From a virus, in IMG/VR virus record IMGVR_UViG_3300031787_000051, positions 20,878 through 84,877 of that record: a stretch of DNA of 64,000 nt. One strand, given 5' to 3'. Both the position numbers and the translations under genes were made by a program. Shown in pieces: positions 23,401 through 28,515 of this stretch; position 1 is the first letter of the stretch, and every line of letters begins with the position of its first letter. The notes beneath the pieces were generated by a model. That model saw nothing but the letters and a program-made list of their open reading frames with translations. It did no database searches and was not told the origin of the DNA.

Positions 23401-24234
23401 GATACACATGTAATACCTCAAACCATCGATATTAGTGATAAAACTAGATTAAACGTTTCAGTTAATGGAATAAGATTGGGCAGCGACGGACTTAGATTAA
23501 ATGACGGTAATTATTTAAGCATTTTGGCTGATATTAAACCAGATGACGTTATAATGATTACAAGTATGGTATCCAGCGCAACACCAAATGAAATGATTTA
23601 TGTGAATGAAGTTGATAAAAACGGAGATCAATTTATTTACAGAGCAAATTCTAGTAATAGAACCTGGTTGACAGAAAACTTAGAACCACTACAAGACGTT
23701 ATTCATGTAAAAGACGTTTCTAAGCTAATTGATATTGTAGAAGATACATATATTGTAGTAGCCGATAGTGACAGATTATTGGTCAGAATTATATATGACC
23801 TAGAAACAATCAAAGAAACCGAAGTTTATAATGAAACCACTCTTTCTAAATTAAATTCTAGTGATTTTACTCTATTAACAAATAATAGTGTAGCTTATCT
23901 TGTCTTTAGAAACGGAGTTTCTGAGGGCGATCAAATCAATGTTGTTATGAGATTAGGTGACACTATAAACGTTAACGGAGAAAAGATAAGATACTCAAAA
24001 GTTGACTATCAAAACAATACCATAAGCAACTTAAAACGAGGTATTCAGGGCACTGCTATAAACAAGATGCACCTAAAATATTCTTCGGTGGTGGGAATTA
24101 CTCCAAGTAACACGTTGTTTAATTTCTATTATAATAGAAGCTGGAATAGTGAAATTTATAACGACACAGCAGGAGATCCATTACAAATAAGCGATTCTGC
24201 CCCAGCTAAGTTCCTGCAACAGGGTACAAAATAA
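8494..24234 (+). CDS. Giant virion/baseplate protein with two predicted seven-bladed propellers
   Basis: A single uninterrupted frame of 5,246 codons, a quarter of the window. The N-terminus (DFLPEIFRTKPNEEFLGATL) and its place directly after gp6 suggest a baseplate component at the gp7/gp8 position. Large proteins occur at this position in marine T4-like phages. Residues ~2205-2760 contain seven FG-GAP/integrin-like units (for example FGHALDTNRHGSELLVGAP, FGFSIKFNEYNSFAVGAP). Residues ~4205-4560 contain seven units with Asp-box-like turns (SYDEGITW, SYDGLSW, STDAYAW, SENGRAW, SYDGMSW, SWEGLVW). Both fit seven-bladed beta-propellers. Much of the rest is beta-rich with repeated short modules. 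No catalytic motif is seen. Possible roles are baseplate scaffold and receptor or glycan contact; the function is inferred from position. Confidence 0.75.
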   Translation: MVNKVRTLDFLPEIFRTKPNEEFLGATLDQLVQTPNTQRVEGYIGRKFEYGIDPNAVYVKEPNSTRQNYQLEPGVVFTKPETSVAKDFISYPGLIDAIKTQNGITDNHSLLFRNEFYSWDSFVDLDKVVNFSQYYWLPDGPDQVPVTTETVNSEADFTIISDSSVYAVRENFKRIPQSNPTLKLVRGGTYKFIVNQNSNFWIQTDPGINGKNPIRPNVTSREIYGVENNGANAGIIEFTVPQASDQDEWIFSGENYVDLISDTPISELHGKKLSEVLSKYPKGLIDGINQIREKRVIFLNYKPGQSVELPTPYDLYSLEEKEFDDAPKTIPNNNYYKIRFLQLDNDFIISVDEDGELPIAEKIIATNGRKYVSQEFVRLPVGEIAKIPIITAPLDTLYYQDESTPNKVGTIKLLDAKVNNAINIETDVLGKKNYTGPNGVQFTNGLKVKFVGNIIPAPYKTGSYYVEGVGTSIKLIKAEDLNIVEPFGQLIYTIYDNEGFDTLRYGGRTSMPAQKDYITINRSAINKNAWSRSNRWFHIDVLKATAEYTSGDVVLAALNNRENRANRPILEFYPELKLFDSGTIGKGYVDFIDNTTTDVMNSNPTIGVVGRTEYYPDGNQYKAIQGSRVIFANDSDPNVRNKIFIINFASINETQEPTIVLTKAADGDIQDLDQVYVNFGTANSGKSFYFDKGYWNQAQQKTYVNQPPLFDIFDKNNISLADKDFYPGSNFIGCTLFEFKPGVGENDPVLGFPLAYSSVANIGDISFRISLNEDVFKYSLMTGPVTEKVSIGYPHRYTDRYEFTRELGWVKTVGESFQYQAYNFTYNPILRQNSFTCNAVAIDQNDSPWPVIKVSVNENILTSDQYTVTKTDKETIVTLLNPPVTESPVEVLIHSEGPLGEGAYYTIPINLSSNPFNTPIASLSLGDIRNHYQTIFVNSQQLTGQVFGSNNYRDAGNLITYGDKIIQNSAPLIYAAACLRNKNFNLFDSLTYSANEYVNFKLLITSIIETVEYSGESASDLLDLALQQIASYKDQNTSFFWSDMIPSRAPFAANTYAFNAFIDTSFFPLSKIYDFSKASYDGILIYLTKETESETRITQLLRNRDYTISQDEPKVIITLDLEPGDKITIKEYNQTYGSFVPNTPTKLGLYPLFEPKVVYDDTYVFPAYFIQGHDGSYTRIYGKVSKEGTLLDFRDRVLFEFECRVYNNVKLNVNTFVSNDDVLSGYFRKTDFTYEFTKNLYTTYFLNWIGQHRVDYKTQYFLPDNQFTYNFDQCKFKLDGEGFKQGNWRGIYLHLYDTTTPHKSPWEMLGFVSKPSWWDERYGAAPYTYDNKILWEDLENGVVYNDGDSYTIPTRKRPGLSKIIPVDSRGNLRNPLDFLTIGTDQPTYDRGWNAGDYGPQEFSYCKSSTYPFDLIKILAIARPAKFFALTQNLDAYNKNAEFNQWLINDRSRITTSFVDYGSGKAQHGYINWIVDYVQSFGLNGNATFKELLNNLDVRLVYRMAGFSDKDLLKFYLEKSSAGSKSNSLLIPDGSFALMLYENEPYDRVIYSSVIVQKTNKGFKVYGNSQNKSYFVQYTPNYNGRYKNITVLETTIYVSENFYKNEIIVPYGSEFVSLEALSEFIINYGRYLEDQGMKFTNIEEGIEINWQQMIAELIYWNLTGWEAGSTININPSANGLVIDKENAIVQPLTLFQQNYALNQNLVPIQLKDLVISRKGTEFTLQTLNTGDSVSYFTANMSTIEHGIVFDNYTQFNDTIYNPITGLRQHRILMKGTKTAEWKGTLDTYGFILNQDNIKDWQSNQRYIKGEIVYYKNSYWMAADRIAAEATFNQTKWIKTDYEKIQKGLLPNASNRSLESELYYDTTNTNLESDANLLAFGLIGYRPRDYLNASNLDDISQVNVYKNIISEKGTRLIADAVQNITLTTGKISYDVYENWALKVSEFGGVENENFVEFIFDETKLTGNPAIVGIVDKMIIPNVMQSIPLNSVINYGRPFSENKIAPVIKANYIEKLPSAGYVHFDDVRVTGYSISSLKNNPITANDVNMDDYIWVADEKDDWLVNTAISISEKNSTVKVVEAVNNLDGTITLRFENQHNLVLGNHFILLKFDYRVDGYYEVKNVTTLDTIVIEVTLPNNVLSIVGEGIVAKFQNQRVSTPSSINNLQLINSGFSKAKVWVDEDTDGTWAVYQKNINYIKQDIVKPNSTGTFGSAIAHHSKLGYFVSDAAQGKIYRYQPDDFEKSKYRANEVIDKFLGVTIGAGFGTQIAIAQDTMIVTKPGTNSTIYVYQIKRTRTGNYVEKPAITINSQRVGDSIALSGDANWLYASSHTVSGNFVRTYKKTAAQTYEFVKTYNLGGDLQDFSKITLSTNYNGSKLFIGAPLKNYGTSPNQIVNVGMAAVLNRVIEKIDVKRDYVEDTEVYYNLSVSAPTTDHYLDVFVNGKLIENTKYQITVAGLQFLYDLKAGDVIEISYPDLFKTQEFQLTNLAEIRPGNAFGHALDTNRHGSELLVGAPFFVSENNLEGLVVRYTNYGKKYGIIQATNNYSLASSSKILINGYQVTLPTNLLGAVNAINDANITNVYARVVDNKLVIGLVDPNLGPIEEKLTIQALNSTTLQQIGILEYQESQRISDPENVEGASQFGFSIKFNEYNSFAVGAPTSTRKSLTTFDFTDDLDTTNDTIFDNNYTKFVDELGSAGSVYIYDYLANHNESADKLGKFVYSQAANDTTLDIGANPHYGKVIEFKDYNLIIGCPDYKPGVDNGRIVFYENKQNLRNWHVLRKSNDVIDVNRLQNIQIFNAENNERIESLDYIDPLQGKLLGIVTENIDYISSQDPAGYNSQLTTGNLVWGDAFVGKIWFDTSTTKFLNYHQEDVLYNAQNWGKIFPGSTVTIYTWIESNVLPVNYQGPGTPYNIEYYTSLYNVDNSGALTNKYYYWVRSTNILSSDKTLPDSILEQYITDPQSSGIGYFAALQNNVYGLFNAIDSIKGKSTGLHIGFTDKIKKDDSYNEFKLIKDGNPNDFLPGVPSAYTAFEMPESLYDKLLDSLSGIDERGNLVPDIHLPKLLQQGIKVRPRQSFFSNRLKALENYCKYVNSVLIKHPISEILTPSFIGESNKESVPKGAPGFLTTSGEFFNTPDYWEHVYWWADGYNNNTKPDVEVLKYYDLATLNPFENMLAGVTTNSDGKREVYLYTNGDWVRVGLEQGTIQIKESLWNYEILGLGFGNTFYDTDSFDVFPHTETRYIVRSVTEEIFTNELLIHRNKSLITLFEYIISEATSTNCYLTWLNKTSLVDVTNTLRELKADLNYRSDNQDFLQGYLKEIKPYHVVMKEFAIKYTVNDTYDGQLTDFDLPAQYDFNLGKFITPNLTFFPVTAVGEFGPTDAIWNRSIYFDWLDNYGLSLTGQKSVTIGSLTKYITPVSETIYIDNAYGLPVNGVVKINNEYIGYAGVDRDAGKLTFVSRGLRGSVASDHNPNSKVIIDLPEVVVLNTGRNYIDVPTVIAYIDTTRYPAPLREAVLEPIMADDKVVGVKVVDSGAGYAATPEIIIQASKTFKFNSSVVNFLVNSINIDSVDLNTGDVVRFVHGEGNPIKGLANKKYYHVRVLWKDEVFGAKSIIALYSTAVNAQLDNHRIDLIDTGSSTDNKLELTARAVAVASNTPTREISTKLKFDRTSYVSKVTEWKSGEFYASEFSPSGDESSTSSISASGSTLSSVQHRVFDIQEVTLEEGTNEVAVSIDYTGSSLSPGQLKGLPLYFYVVPPTYMYPQHVKVKDIIIGNQYKILSLGDTNWNFMAGTTGLTYNVGDSIKPVVRGMGTGVVTAFLAPNNLEYDKWYVIAELGDTRWDLIAQTEGIIYQVGNRIWIEDLSPSNFGSTPGKAIEEGHALIKFYRPNFVFNKVYNEYFVEVFNKGTIYNVGDKITVDGVYLGGVSGANDATIKVVYTQANKMELYELSGLAVGAFKQYYVKPINQTQLKVYHDAPMVRPVIASQVWKGNKSYKRGDIVLANGKYYRAIADVEPTTVSARSIVKDKSYYVKTVGLIDWTVIGADTANELAGTEPFTATANGNIFINASAFVYLNEFNPAGYVRLEDNPFPFDNNSYMYLPEPVQLTSGYSRTTSSIVSLNNRLYKCLVSNNDTEFDFDKWQVLDSNKEELNALDRIVGFYQPTTNMPGKNLPLLLTGVDYPNNTYYSNKFDENYTLDTQLKDQPFYPKDIKIRSVLWDNEKYLAVADGRDYSMILLSYDEGITWQIKRISADVLEVSDVIHSGTHYVLTTRKPSNPVFISYDGLSWLGLGSYTPYDKVDFDEPGEAWDSSSLTAPSGGLYNVASHNDFYVAAGDQLVASTDAYAWDSVYSFQSRTEARANYIDYINSEFYAGFIAVGYGLDVIEDPTEEVSAQVTTIGRVLLSENGRAWTPIYPHPTNNGLNTVVGGPEMIVLGGDNGTVLYSTNMQNIFAGTIEGDTITDNILAGCYAANTFVFVGQNGLILVSYDGMSWSKITSGTNQNLNSVTHDGQHFLAVGNNATILRSWEGLVWQNVSAIGGANTFYEVKGDPFTSGYGPEEMVPGAITDQFSMTVITRSGSTWNPEVYQHNGYKVIGNKVSPNGVEIDFSNFSQAPAQLALSIMDPLSNLSKMIHPNVTPTDNNEYTYSVDWIQKKITLNKEIRETEIILVEVYEFGNGNQLVRATSDDIPVTIDESTGHSQIVFNIKYEELLTADPAVYINGEKKTFTNDYVIASTDNGRTKLLFDRVYDTTVNFISFVLFGSTVQNYGYSLPETQVFEFDSTGQTGLALDYQLIENENDYIPRIVRVNGLELPITDYTITIGPVSTLAIIPTLNEGDIISITTFNDTREQYFLQESISTLRVTPLLAVAIDKDVVYLYITTETDEDPGLTTGDLIQIDGISGTNQLNNNTYYMKLETKFSETFTEYDDEGTETSYTKDVYPITLWFNDSLSRPVTSRFLSEYVGGGFVWKYEDTHVIPQTIDISDKTRLNVSVNGIRLGSDGLRLNDGNYLSILADIKPDDVIMITSMVSSATPNEMIYVNEVDKNGDQFIYRANSSNRTWLTENLEPLQDVIHVKDVSKLIDIVEDTYIVVADSDRLLVRIIYDLETIKETEVYNETTLSKLNSSDFTLLTNNSVAYLVFRNGVSEGDQINVVMRLGDTINVNGEKIRYSKVDYQNNTISNLKRGIQGTAINKMHLKYSSVVGITPSNTLFNFYYNRSWNSEIYNDTAGDPLQISDSAPAKFLQQGTK

Positions 24235-24236
24235 AT

Positions 24237-24244
24237 GATAAATA
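24237..24244 (+). promoter_or_regulatory. T4-type late promoter octamer GATAAATA
   Basis: It follows the giant-gene stop by 2 bases and lies 7 bases before the ATG of the 48-aa gene. With T4 spacing (octamer at -13 to -6), transcription would start about 2 nt before that ATG, leaving almost no leader. Confidence 0.55.
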
Positions 24245-24251
24245 AATTATT

Positions 24252-24398
24252 ATGAACGAAAATACTAAAGATTTGAACCAAACCCAACAAAAAGAAGACA
24301 GGCCCAACGAAACATCCGGGTTTTACTTCAGTTCAGCTTTCAAAATCTTTGATCCTAACACTAAAGAAGTCTTGGTACAGCAAAGGGGTGACGATTAA
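24252..24398 (+). CDS. 48-aa small protein resembling the N-terminus of the next gene
   Basis: ATG at 24252, stop TAA at 24396-24398 sharing its last A with the next ATG (TAATG). Residues 31-42 (KIFDPNTKEVLV) closely match residues 13-24 of the downstream protein (KISDPNTGEVLV). This is therefore a short paralogue or duplicated N-terminal module. The first ~20 residues are polar (Asn, Gln, Glu, Lys). No Shine-Dalgarno is visible, but a late promoter octamer lies immediately upstream. Coupling to the next gene by stop-start overlap supports real translation. Function unknown; likely a minor virion or assembly component. Confidence 0.6.
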   Translation: MNENTKDLNQTQQKEDRPNETSGFYFSSAFKIFDPNTKEVLVQQRGDD

Positions 24399-25015
24399 TG
24401 TCATTAATACATACACTAAAAATTGAGGGATTTATTAAAATTTCCGACCCCAACACAGGAGAGGTGTTAGTTGACAAGAAGAATGCTATACACTACGAAA
24501 ACATATCTGAAGCGATAGCCGACACATTAAGTAATAGAGGGTATGGCTCAATGTACAGAATGGCTTTTGGAAACGGTGGTTCTAGTGTCGATGACACTGG
24601 AATAATCACATATTTGCCACCAAATACAGTAGGACAAAATGCTAGCCTATACAATCAGACATATAGCAAAATTGTAGACGACACCAGCATACTTAACGTA
24701 GATCCTGCTAGAAACAAAATGCTAGTTTCTCATAGCCCAGGTAAGGTCTACACAGACATTCTAATACAATGCTTATTAGATTTCGGTGAACCAGCTGGGC
24801 AGACAGCGTTTGACAACGGAACTCAAGTGGATAGTTTATATACCTTTGATGAGATGGGCATTTTAGCTGGATACGGGACTGATGTAGCAGGAAATGAGCA
24901 AACAAGACTGCTTACGCACGTGGTTTTTCACCCTGTGCAGAAAAGCTTAAACAGACAAATACAGATTGATTACACGGTCAGAATCCAAAGCTTGACCAAT
25001 GTAGTGACAATTTAA
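24398..25015 (+). CDS. Conserved virion structural protein of marine T4-like phages
   Basis: 205 aa. It opens with the module shared with the 48-aa gene (IEGFIKISDPNTGEVLVDKK), followed by NAIHYENISEAIADTLSNRG. The centre has a Gly/Ser-rich segment (MAFGNGGSSVDDTG) and the C-terminus is beta-rich (HVVFHPVQKSLNRQIQIDYT). I recognise this as a conserved hypothetical near the tail-fibre genes of marine myoviruses. It has no characterised enzyme signature. The location between the giant baseplate gene and the fibres suggests a baseplate-fibre connector. Confidence 0.7.
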   Translation: MSLIHTLKIEGFIKISDPNTGEVLVDKKNAIHYENISEAIADTLSNRGYGSMYRMAFGNGGSSVDDTGIITYLPPNTVGQNASLYNQTYSKIVDDTSILNVDPARNKMLVSHSPGKVYTDILIQCLLDFGEPAGQTAFDNGTQVDSLYTFDEMGILAGYGTDVAGNEQTRLLTHVVFHPVQKSLNRQIQIDYTVRIQSLTNVVTI

Positions 25016-25023
25016 GATAAATA
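25016..25023 (+). promoter_or_regulatory. T4-type late promoter octamer GATAAATA
   Basis: It directly abuts the preceding TAA stop. The fibre-gene ATG lies 22 bases further on, with a GGAG ribosome site in between (GCGGAGTAAAACA). Confidence 0.6.
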
Positions 25024-25045
25024 TACAAAATAGCGGAGTAAAACA

Positions 25046-26260
25046 ATGGCTTATACGATTATTAGAAGTGATGGAAGTACGTTAACTACTATTCAGGACG
25101 GTACTATCAACACTACAAGTACGTCTTTAGGACTTCCCGGACGTAGTTACGCAGGATATGGACAGACAATTGATACTAACTTTGTTCGTATACTAGAGAA
25201 TTTTGCGAGTGCTAGTCCACCTGCTAATCCACTAAGAGGCCAACTTTGGTTTAACACCACTAGAGGCACGTTAAATGTTTGCCCAGCAGACAACACAGTA
25301 ACCGCTAATTCCTGGTTAGAACTCGCTGCTACAGGCGAATCTGGAACAACTACATTTGGAAACGTTGCAGTTACAGGCAATTTAGTAGCAAATAATATTC
25401 AAGCATTAACTGATTTACAAGTAGGAAACACAATTACTACTTTGAATGCCAATGTAACTGGTGATTTATACGCATTGCGTGGCACAATACAAACAGCTAC
25501 TTTAGCTAATGTAGTCACTCAACAAATTACATCAGGAAATAACACAACTTCAGGCACACTAACTGGTATTTGGACAGTATATGGTCAAACAAATGGTAAC
25601 GCAGTAGTAGTTAACTCAGGTAACTTAGCTTTCTCAGCCAACAGTGTTAACGGTATCAAGTGCGACAACTACATGTATGCAAACGGTGTCACATTTAATC
25701 CAGCTGGTACATACACTAACAGTAACGTATCTGCTTTCTTAACTGGCGCTAATGGTGTTTCAAGATTTACAGGAAACATTGCTCCAACAAGAGTTACTAC
25801 AACAAGATTAGACGGCGGCGGTGTTATCGCAGGTATATGGACACTAGCAGCCGGCGCAAGATTACAGGCAACATATGCTGACTTAGCAGAAAGATTTGAA
25901 GCAGACGACTTATATGATGCAGGTACAGTTGTTGAGTTGGGTGGTGAAAAAGAAATTACTGCTGTTAGAGATGAGTTAAGTGAGAGCGTGTTCGGAGTTG
26001 TAAGTAACACTGCCGCTTACTTGATGAATACTGGTGCAGGTGAAGATAATACTCATCCTCCTGTAGCTATTAGCGGTAGAGTTCAAGTTAAAGTTAATGG
26101 TAAAGTTAAAAAAGGTGATCGTTTAGTAAGTGCAGGCAAGGGTTATGCAAGAGCAGCTAAACCAGGCGAAGCAAACGCATTCAATACTATTGGAAGAAGT
26201 CTTGCTAACAAAACTACGAATGGTTCAGGCACGGTTGAAGCCATTGTTGTAATTAAATAA
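25046..26260 (+). CDS. Tail fibre protein with C-terminal chaperone-like domain
   Basis: 404 aa. The N-terminal ~90 residues (SLGLPGRSYAGYGQTIDTNF, then NPLRGQLWFNTT) form a virion-attachment module common in marine T4-like fibres. Residues ~110-250 are short Asn/Thr/Gly beta repeats (GNVAVTGNLVANNIQ). The C-terminal ~140 residues start at ADLAERFEADDLYDAGTVVE and continue SGRVQVKVNGKVKKGDRLVS. This is a widespread phage fibre tip or intramolecular-chaperone-like domain. Start ATG with GGAG upstream. It is followed 11 bases later by the adhesin gene. Confidence 0.8.
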   Translation: MAYTIIRSDGSTLTTIQDGTINTTSTSLGLPGRSYAGYGQTIDTNFVRILENFASASPPANPLRGQLWFNTTRGTLNVCPADNTVTANSWLELAATGESGTTTFGNVAVTGNLVANNIQALTDLQVGNTITTLNANVTGDLYALRGTIQTATLANVVTQQITSGNNTTSGTLTGIWTVYGQTNGNAVVVNSGNLAFSANSVNGIKCDNYMYANGVTFNPAGTYTNSNVSAFLTGANGVSRFTGNIAPTRVTTTRLDGGGVIAGIWTLAAGARLQATYADLAERFEADDLYDAGTVVELGGEKEITAVRDELSESVFGVVSNTAAYLMNTGAGEDNTHPPVAISGRVQVKVNGKVKKGDRLVSAGKGYARAAKPGEANAFNTIGRSLANKTTNGSGTVEAIVVIK

Positions 26261-26271
26261 GGAATTGTAAA

Positions 26272-28161
26272 ATGGCTTACATTGCGGGCGGATTAATACA
26301 AGCAAGTGACTATAATAATTACGTAGGCACTGATCCCAGTGCAGCCCCGAATAGATTCAATACCGTATATGGTATGGGAAGTGGAAGATCAGGATATGGT
26401 CAGATACCCCTTCCACTAGTAGCTACAGACGCAGTTGTATCTTGGGGTAATTGGAATAATTTGATATCTGGCATTAATAGTGTTTCTAGGCATCAAAATA
26501 CTATTGTTCCTACTATCTCTATAAATGAATCTGAAATTATTGAAGCGGAAGATAACGATAGCGTTACTTCAGCGTTTGAAACTGCATTAACCTCAATCTA
26601 TAATAATAGAAATAATTGCGCTGCTCAGGGAGCAACAATCTCAGCTACCGTAGTAAAACAAGAACAATGGAATAATCACGTATTCTTTAGTCATACAATC
26701 ACCTTCGATTCCGGAGACGCTGCAAGACATTTCTTTAATGCAGGCGGACAAATCGCTATCAACTTCACACACCCGAGTGGTACTGGTATCAATACATTAT
26801 GGAATAACTTAACCAGAGATTGTGGAACTGTAGTAATCAGTAGTCCAGTTAGCGGTACTACAAAAATAGCAGGTGTAGACTATTCAGGCGTAACGAGAAT
26901 AGGCGGCTCTGGCGCACCTACTACACTAACTGCATCAATGGGGTATTATAATCTTAATACAACATATCGTGAAGTGTTTAAGCAAAAGGCAGCGCAAGGT
27001 AATTACAAATATCTACAGAGTTTTATAAGCGTAAACGTAAAAACAAATGGCACAAGAGGTAGTAATGGTGACGTAGGTAATGTAATCACCATTGTTACGA
27101 AATTTGATCAAGTACCTGATGGACATTATTTGAGTTACGGCAGATCAATGGTAAGTAGCGGTAGCGCAGTGACAGTATCATTAAGGCCACCAAGTACCGC
27201 GTATATCGCAAATACATGGGGCAATCCATTAATTATAGGTAACGTATTGGCAGTTAACAGTCCTAACTATCAAGGATACACTACTGGAAGCACAGTAACA
27301 ACATTGCCAGGCGGTGCAGGTGAAGCATTATTTACTAATCCGGGTGTCTATACATGGAGAGCACCAATTGGTGTTACAAGTGTACATGCTGTCGCAGTTG
27401 GCGGCGGTGGCGCTGGCGGCGCAGCTTATTGGGCAGGTGGCGGTGGCGGCGGTGGCGGTCTCGGCTGGAAGAATAATATACCTATAGTACCAGGAAATAA
27501 CTACACTGTTGTAGTTGGTGCAGGTGGTGTTGGTGTTAGTGCAGCAGCAGGTGGACAAGGTACTAATGGTGGTGACAGTTATTTTATTAACTCAAGCACT
27601 GTTGCAGGCTTCGGTGGAACCGCGGGTATAGGCACAGCAAGTAACACAAATACAAGTTACGCAGGCGGGATTGGTGGTTCATTTGCAGGTGACGGCGGTG
27701 GCCGCGGTGGTGATGGTGGCTCAAGTAATAGCGATTATCCTGGTGGCGGTGGTGGTGCAGGTGGATATTCTGGCACCGGTGGCCGCGGCGGAAGTCAAAA
27801 CAGTGGATCATTTACAGGCGGTTTAGGTGGCGGATCAGCAGGTGGTGCGCACGATAGATCAAATGGATCAGCTGGATCTTCAGGATCAGGTGGCGGTACA
27901 GGATTATTAGGTTCAGGTAATTCAGGAAGTTTATCAGGTCAAGGTGGAAGTAATGGCAGCAACGGTTCCCCATTGTTCACAGTAGGTGGTGCAAGTAACA
28001 CAGGCGGCTTCCCAGGCGGAGGTGGCGGTGGACAAAGTAATGATGCTAAGACAACTCCAGGATGTAATGGTGGACATGGAGCTGTTAGACTCATCTGGTC
28101 AGGTAGTTCTGGCATCAACAGAGCGTTCCCAAATACCAACACAGATACAATCATCACTTAA
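26272..28161 (+). CDS. Tail fibre adhesin with glycine-rich C-terminal tip
   Basis: 629 aa. The N-terminus (MAYIAGGLIQASDYNNYVGT, RSGYGQIPLP) is a short attachment module. Residues ~60-330 form a mixed domain that I do not recognise. From ~350 it becomes a long Gly-rich domain (AVGGGGAGG, GGGGGGGG and many GGxGG runs). This resembles phage receptor-binding tips built of packed polyglycine-II helices, as in T2/S16 gp38-type adhesins. It ends with GAVRLIWSG...RAFPN...T, a motif also found at the end of the minus-strand 1,221-aa protein. An AAGGAA ribosome site and a weak late-promoter-like ATTAAATA (26252-26259) precede it. It is the likely host-range determinant. Confidence 0.8.
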   Translation: MAYIAGGLIQASDYNNYVGTDPSAAPNRFNTVYGMGSGRSGYGQIPLPLVATDAVVSWGNWNNLISGINSVSRHQNTIVPTISINESEIIEAEDNDSVTSAFETALTSIYNNRNNCAAQGATISATVVKQEQWNNHVFFSHTITFDSGDAARHFFNAGGQIAINFTHPSGTGINTLWNNLTRDCGTVVISSPVSGTTKIAGVDYSGVTRIGGSGAPTTLTASMGYYNLNTTYREVFKQKAAQGNYKYLQSFISVNVKTNGTRGSNGDVGNVITIVTKFDQVPDGHYLSYGRSMVSSGSAVTVSLRPPSTAYIANTWGNPLIIGNVLAVNSPNYQGYTTGSTVTTLPGGAGEALFTNPGVYTWRAPIGVTSVHAVAVGGGGAGGAAYWAGGGGGGGGLGWKNNIPIVPGNNYTVVVGAGGVGVSAAAGGQGTNGGDSYFINSSTVAGFGGTAGIGTASNTNTSYAGGIGGSFAGDGGGRGGDGGSSNSDYPGGGGGAGGYSGTGGRGGSQNSGSFTGGLGGGSAGGAHDRSNGSAGSSGSGGGTGLLGSGNSGSLSGQGGSNGSNGSPLFTVGGASNTGGFPGGGGGGQSNDAKTTPGCNGGHGAVRLIWSGSSGINRAFPNTNTDTIIT

Positions 28162-28185
28162 TAAAATTTGGTAAAAGGTGTTCAT

Positions 28186-28193
28186 TATAAATA
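28186..28193 (+). promoter_or_regulatory. T4-type late promoter octamer TATAAATA (modification operon)
   Basis: A perfect match to the T4 late consensus, in the short gap after the adhesin gene. The ATG at 28210 lies 16 bases downstream with AGGAG between them. It is the only obvious promoter ahead of the 11-kb overlapping operon that follows. Confidence 0.65.
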
Positions 28194-28209
28194 CTCTCAG
28201 GAGTATATA

Positions 28210-28515
28210 ATGGACACCAATTCATTCTTAAAAGAAGCAAAAGCCAAATTTAATCACAACGCAGCAAAAGACTATCTCAAAGACAAATATCAGAGCAAAT
28301 TAATTTTTGCAGACCAAGGTGGTTTGTGGAAAGCCACACCAGAATTTTTAAGTTTTCTTGGCTCTGTTACTACTGATGAAATAGTCATTTTAGACTTACA
28401 TGAAAATCCAATTAAAGTAGAAACAGAATTACTTAGTATAAAGGCTCATCAAACATACAATGATGTTATGACTGAGTGGCATGAAGAATGGTCTAAATTA
28501 AGAAAGCAAAGATGA
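28210..28515 (+). CDS. Conserved hypothetical protein, first gene of the modification operon
   Basis: 101 aa. The ATG at 28210 is preferred over an upstream in-frame TTG at 28168 because an AGGAG site sits about 6 bases before it and the upstream codons overlap the promoter. The N-terminal half is basic and helical (SFLKEAKAKFNHNAAKDYLK). The middle has FADQGGLWKATPEFLSFLG. The C-terminus is Trp- and charge-rich. The family appears next to tail-fibre genes in related phages, but I know of no function. Its stop overlaps the next ATG (ATGA). Confidence 0.7.
   Translation: MDTNSFLKEAKAKFNHNAAKDYLKDKYQSKLIFADQGGLWKATPEFLSFLGSVTTDEIVILDLHENPIKVETELLSIKAHQTYNDVMTEWHEEWSKLRKQR

Noticed and set aside
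26252-26259. ATTAAATA as a late promoter for the adhesin gene
   Set aside because: Only the TAAATA core matches and it overlaps the upstream stop codon; too weak to list as a feature.
27328-28157. Minus-strand frames opposite the glycine-rich adhesin
   Set aside because: Low-complexity His/Cys/Thr- or Pro-rich products from Gly-rich antisense sequence; no start signals.
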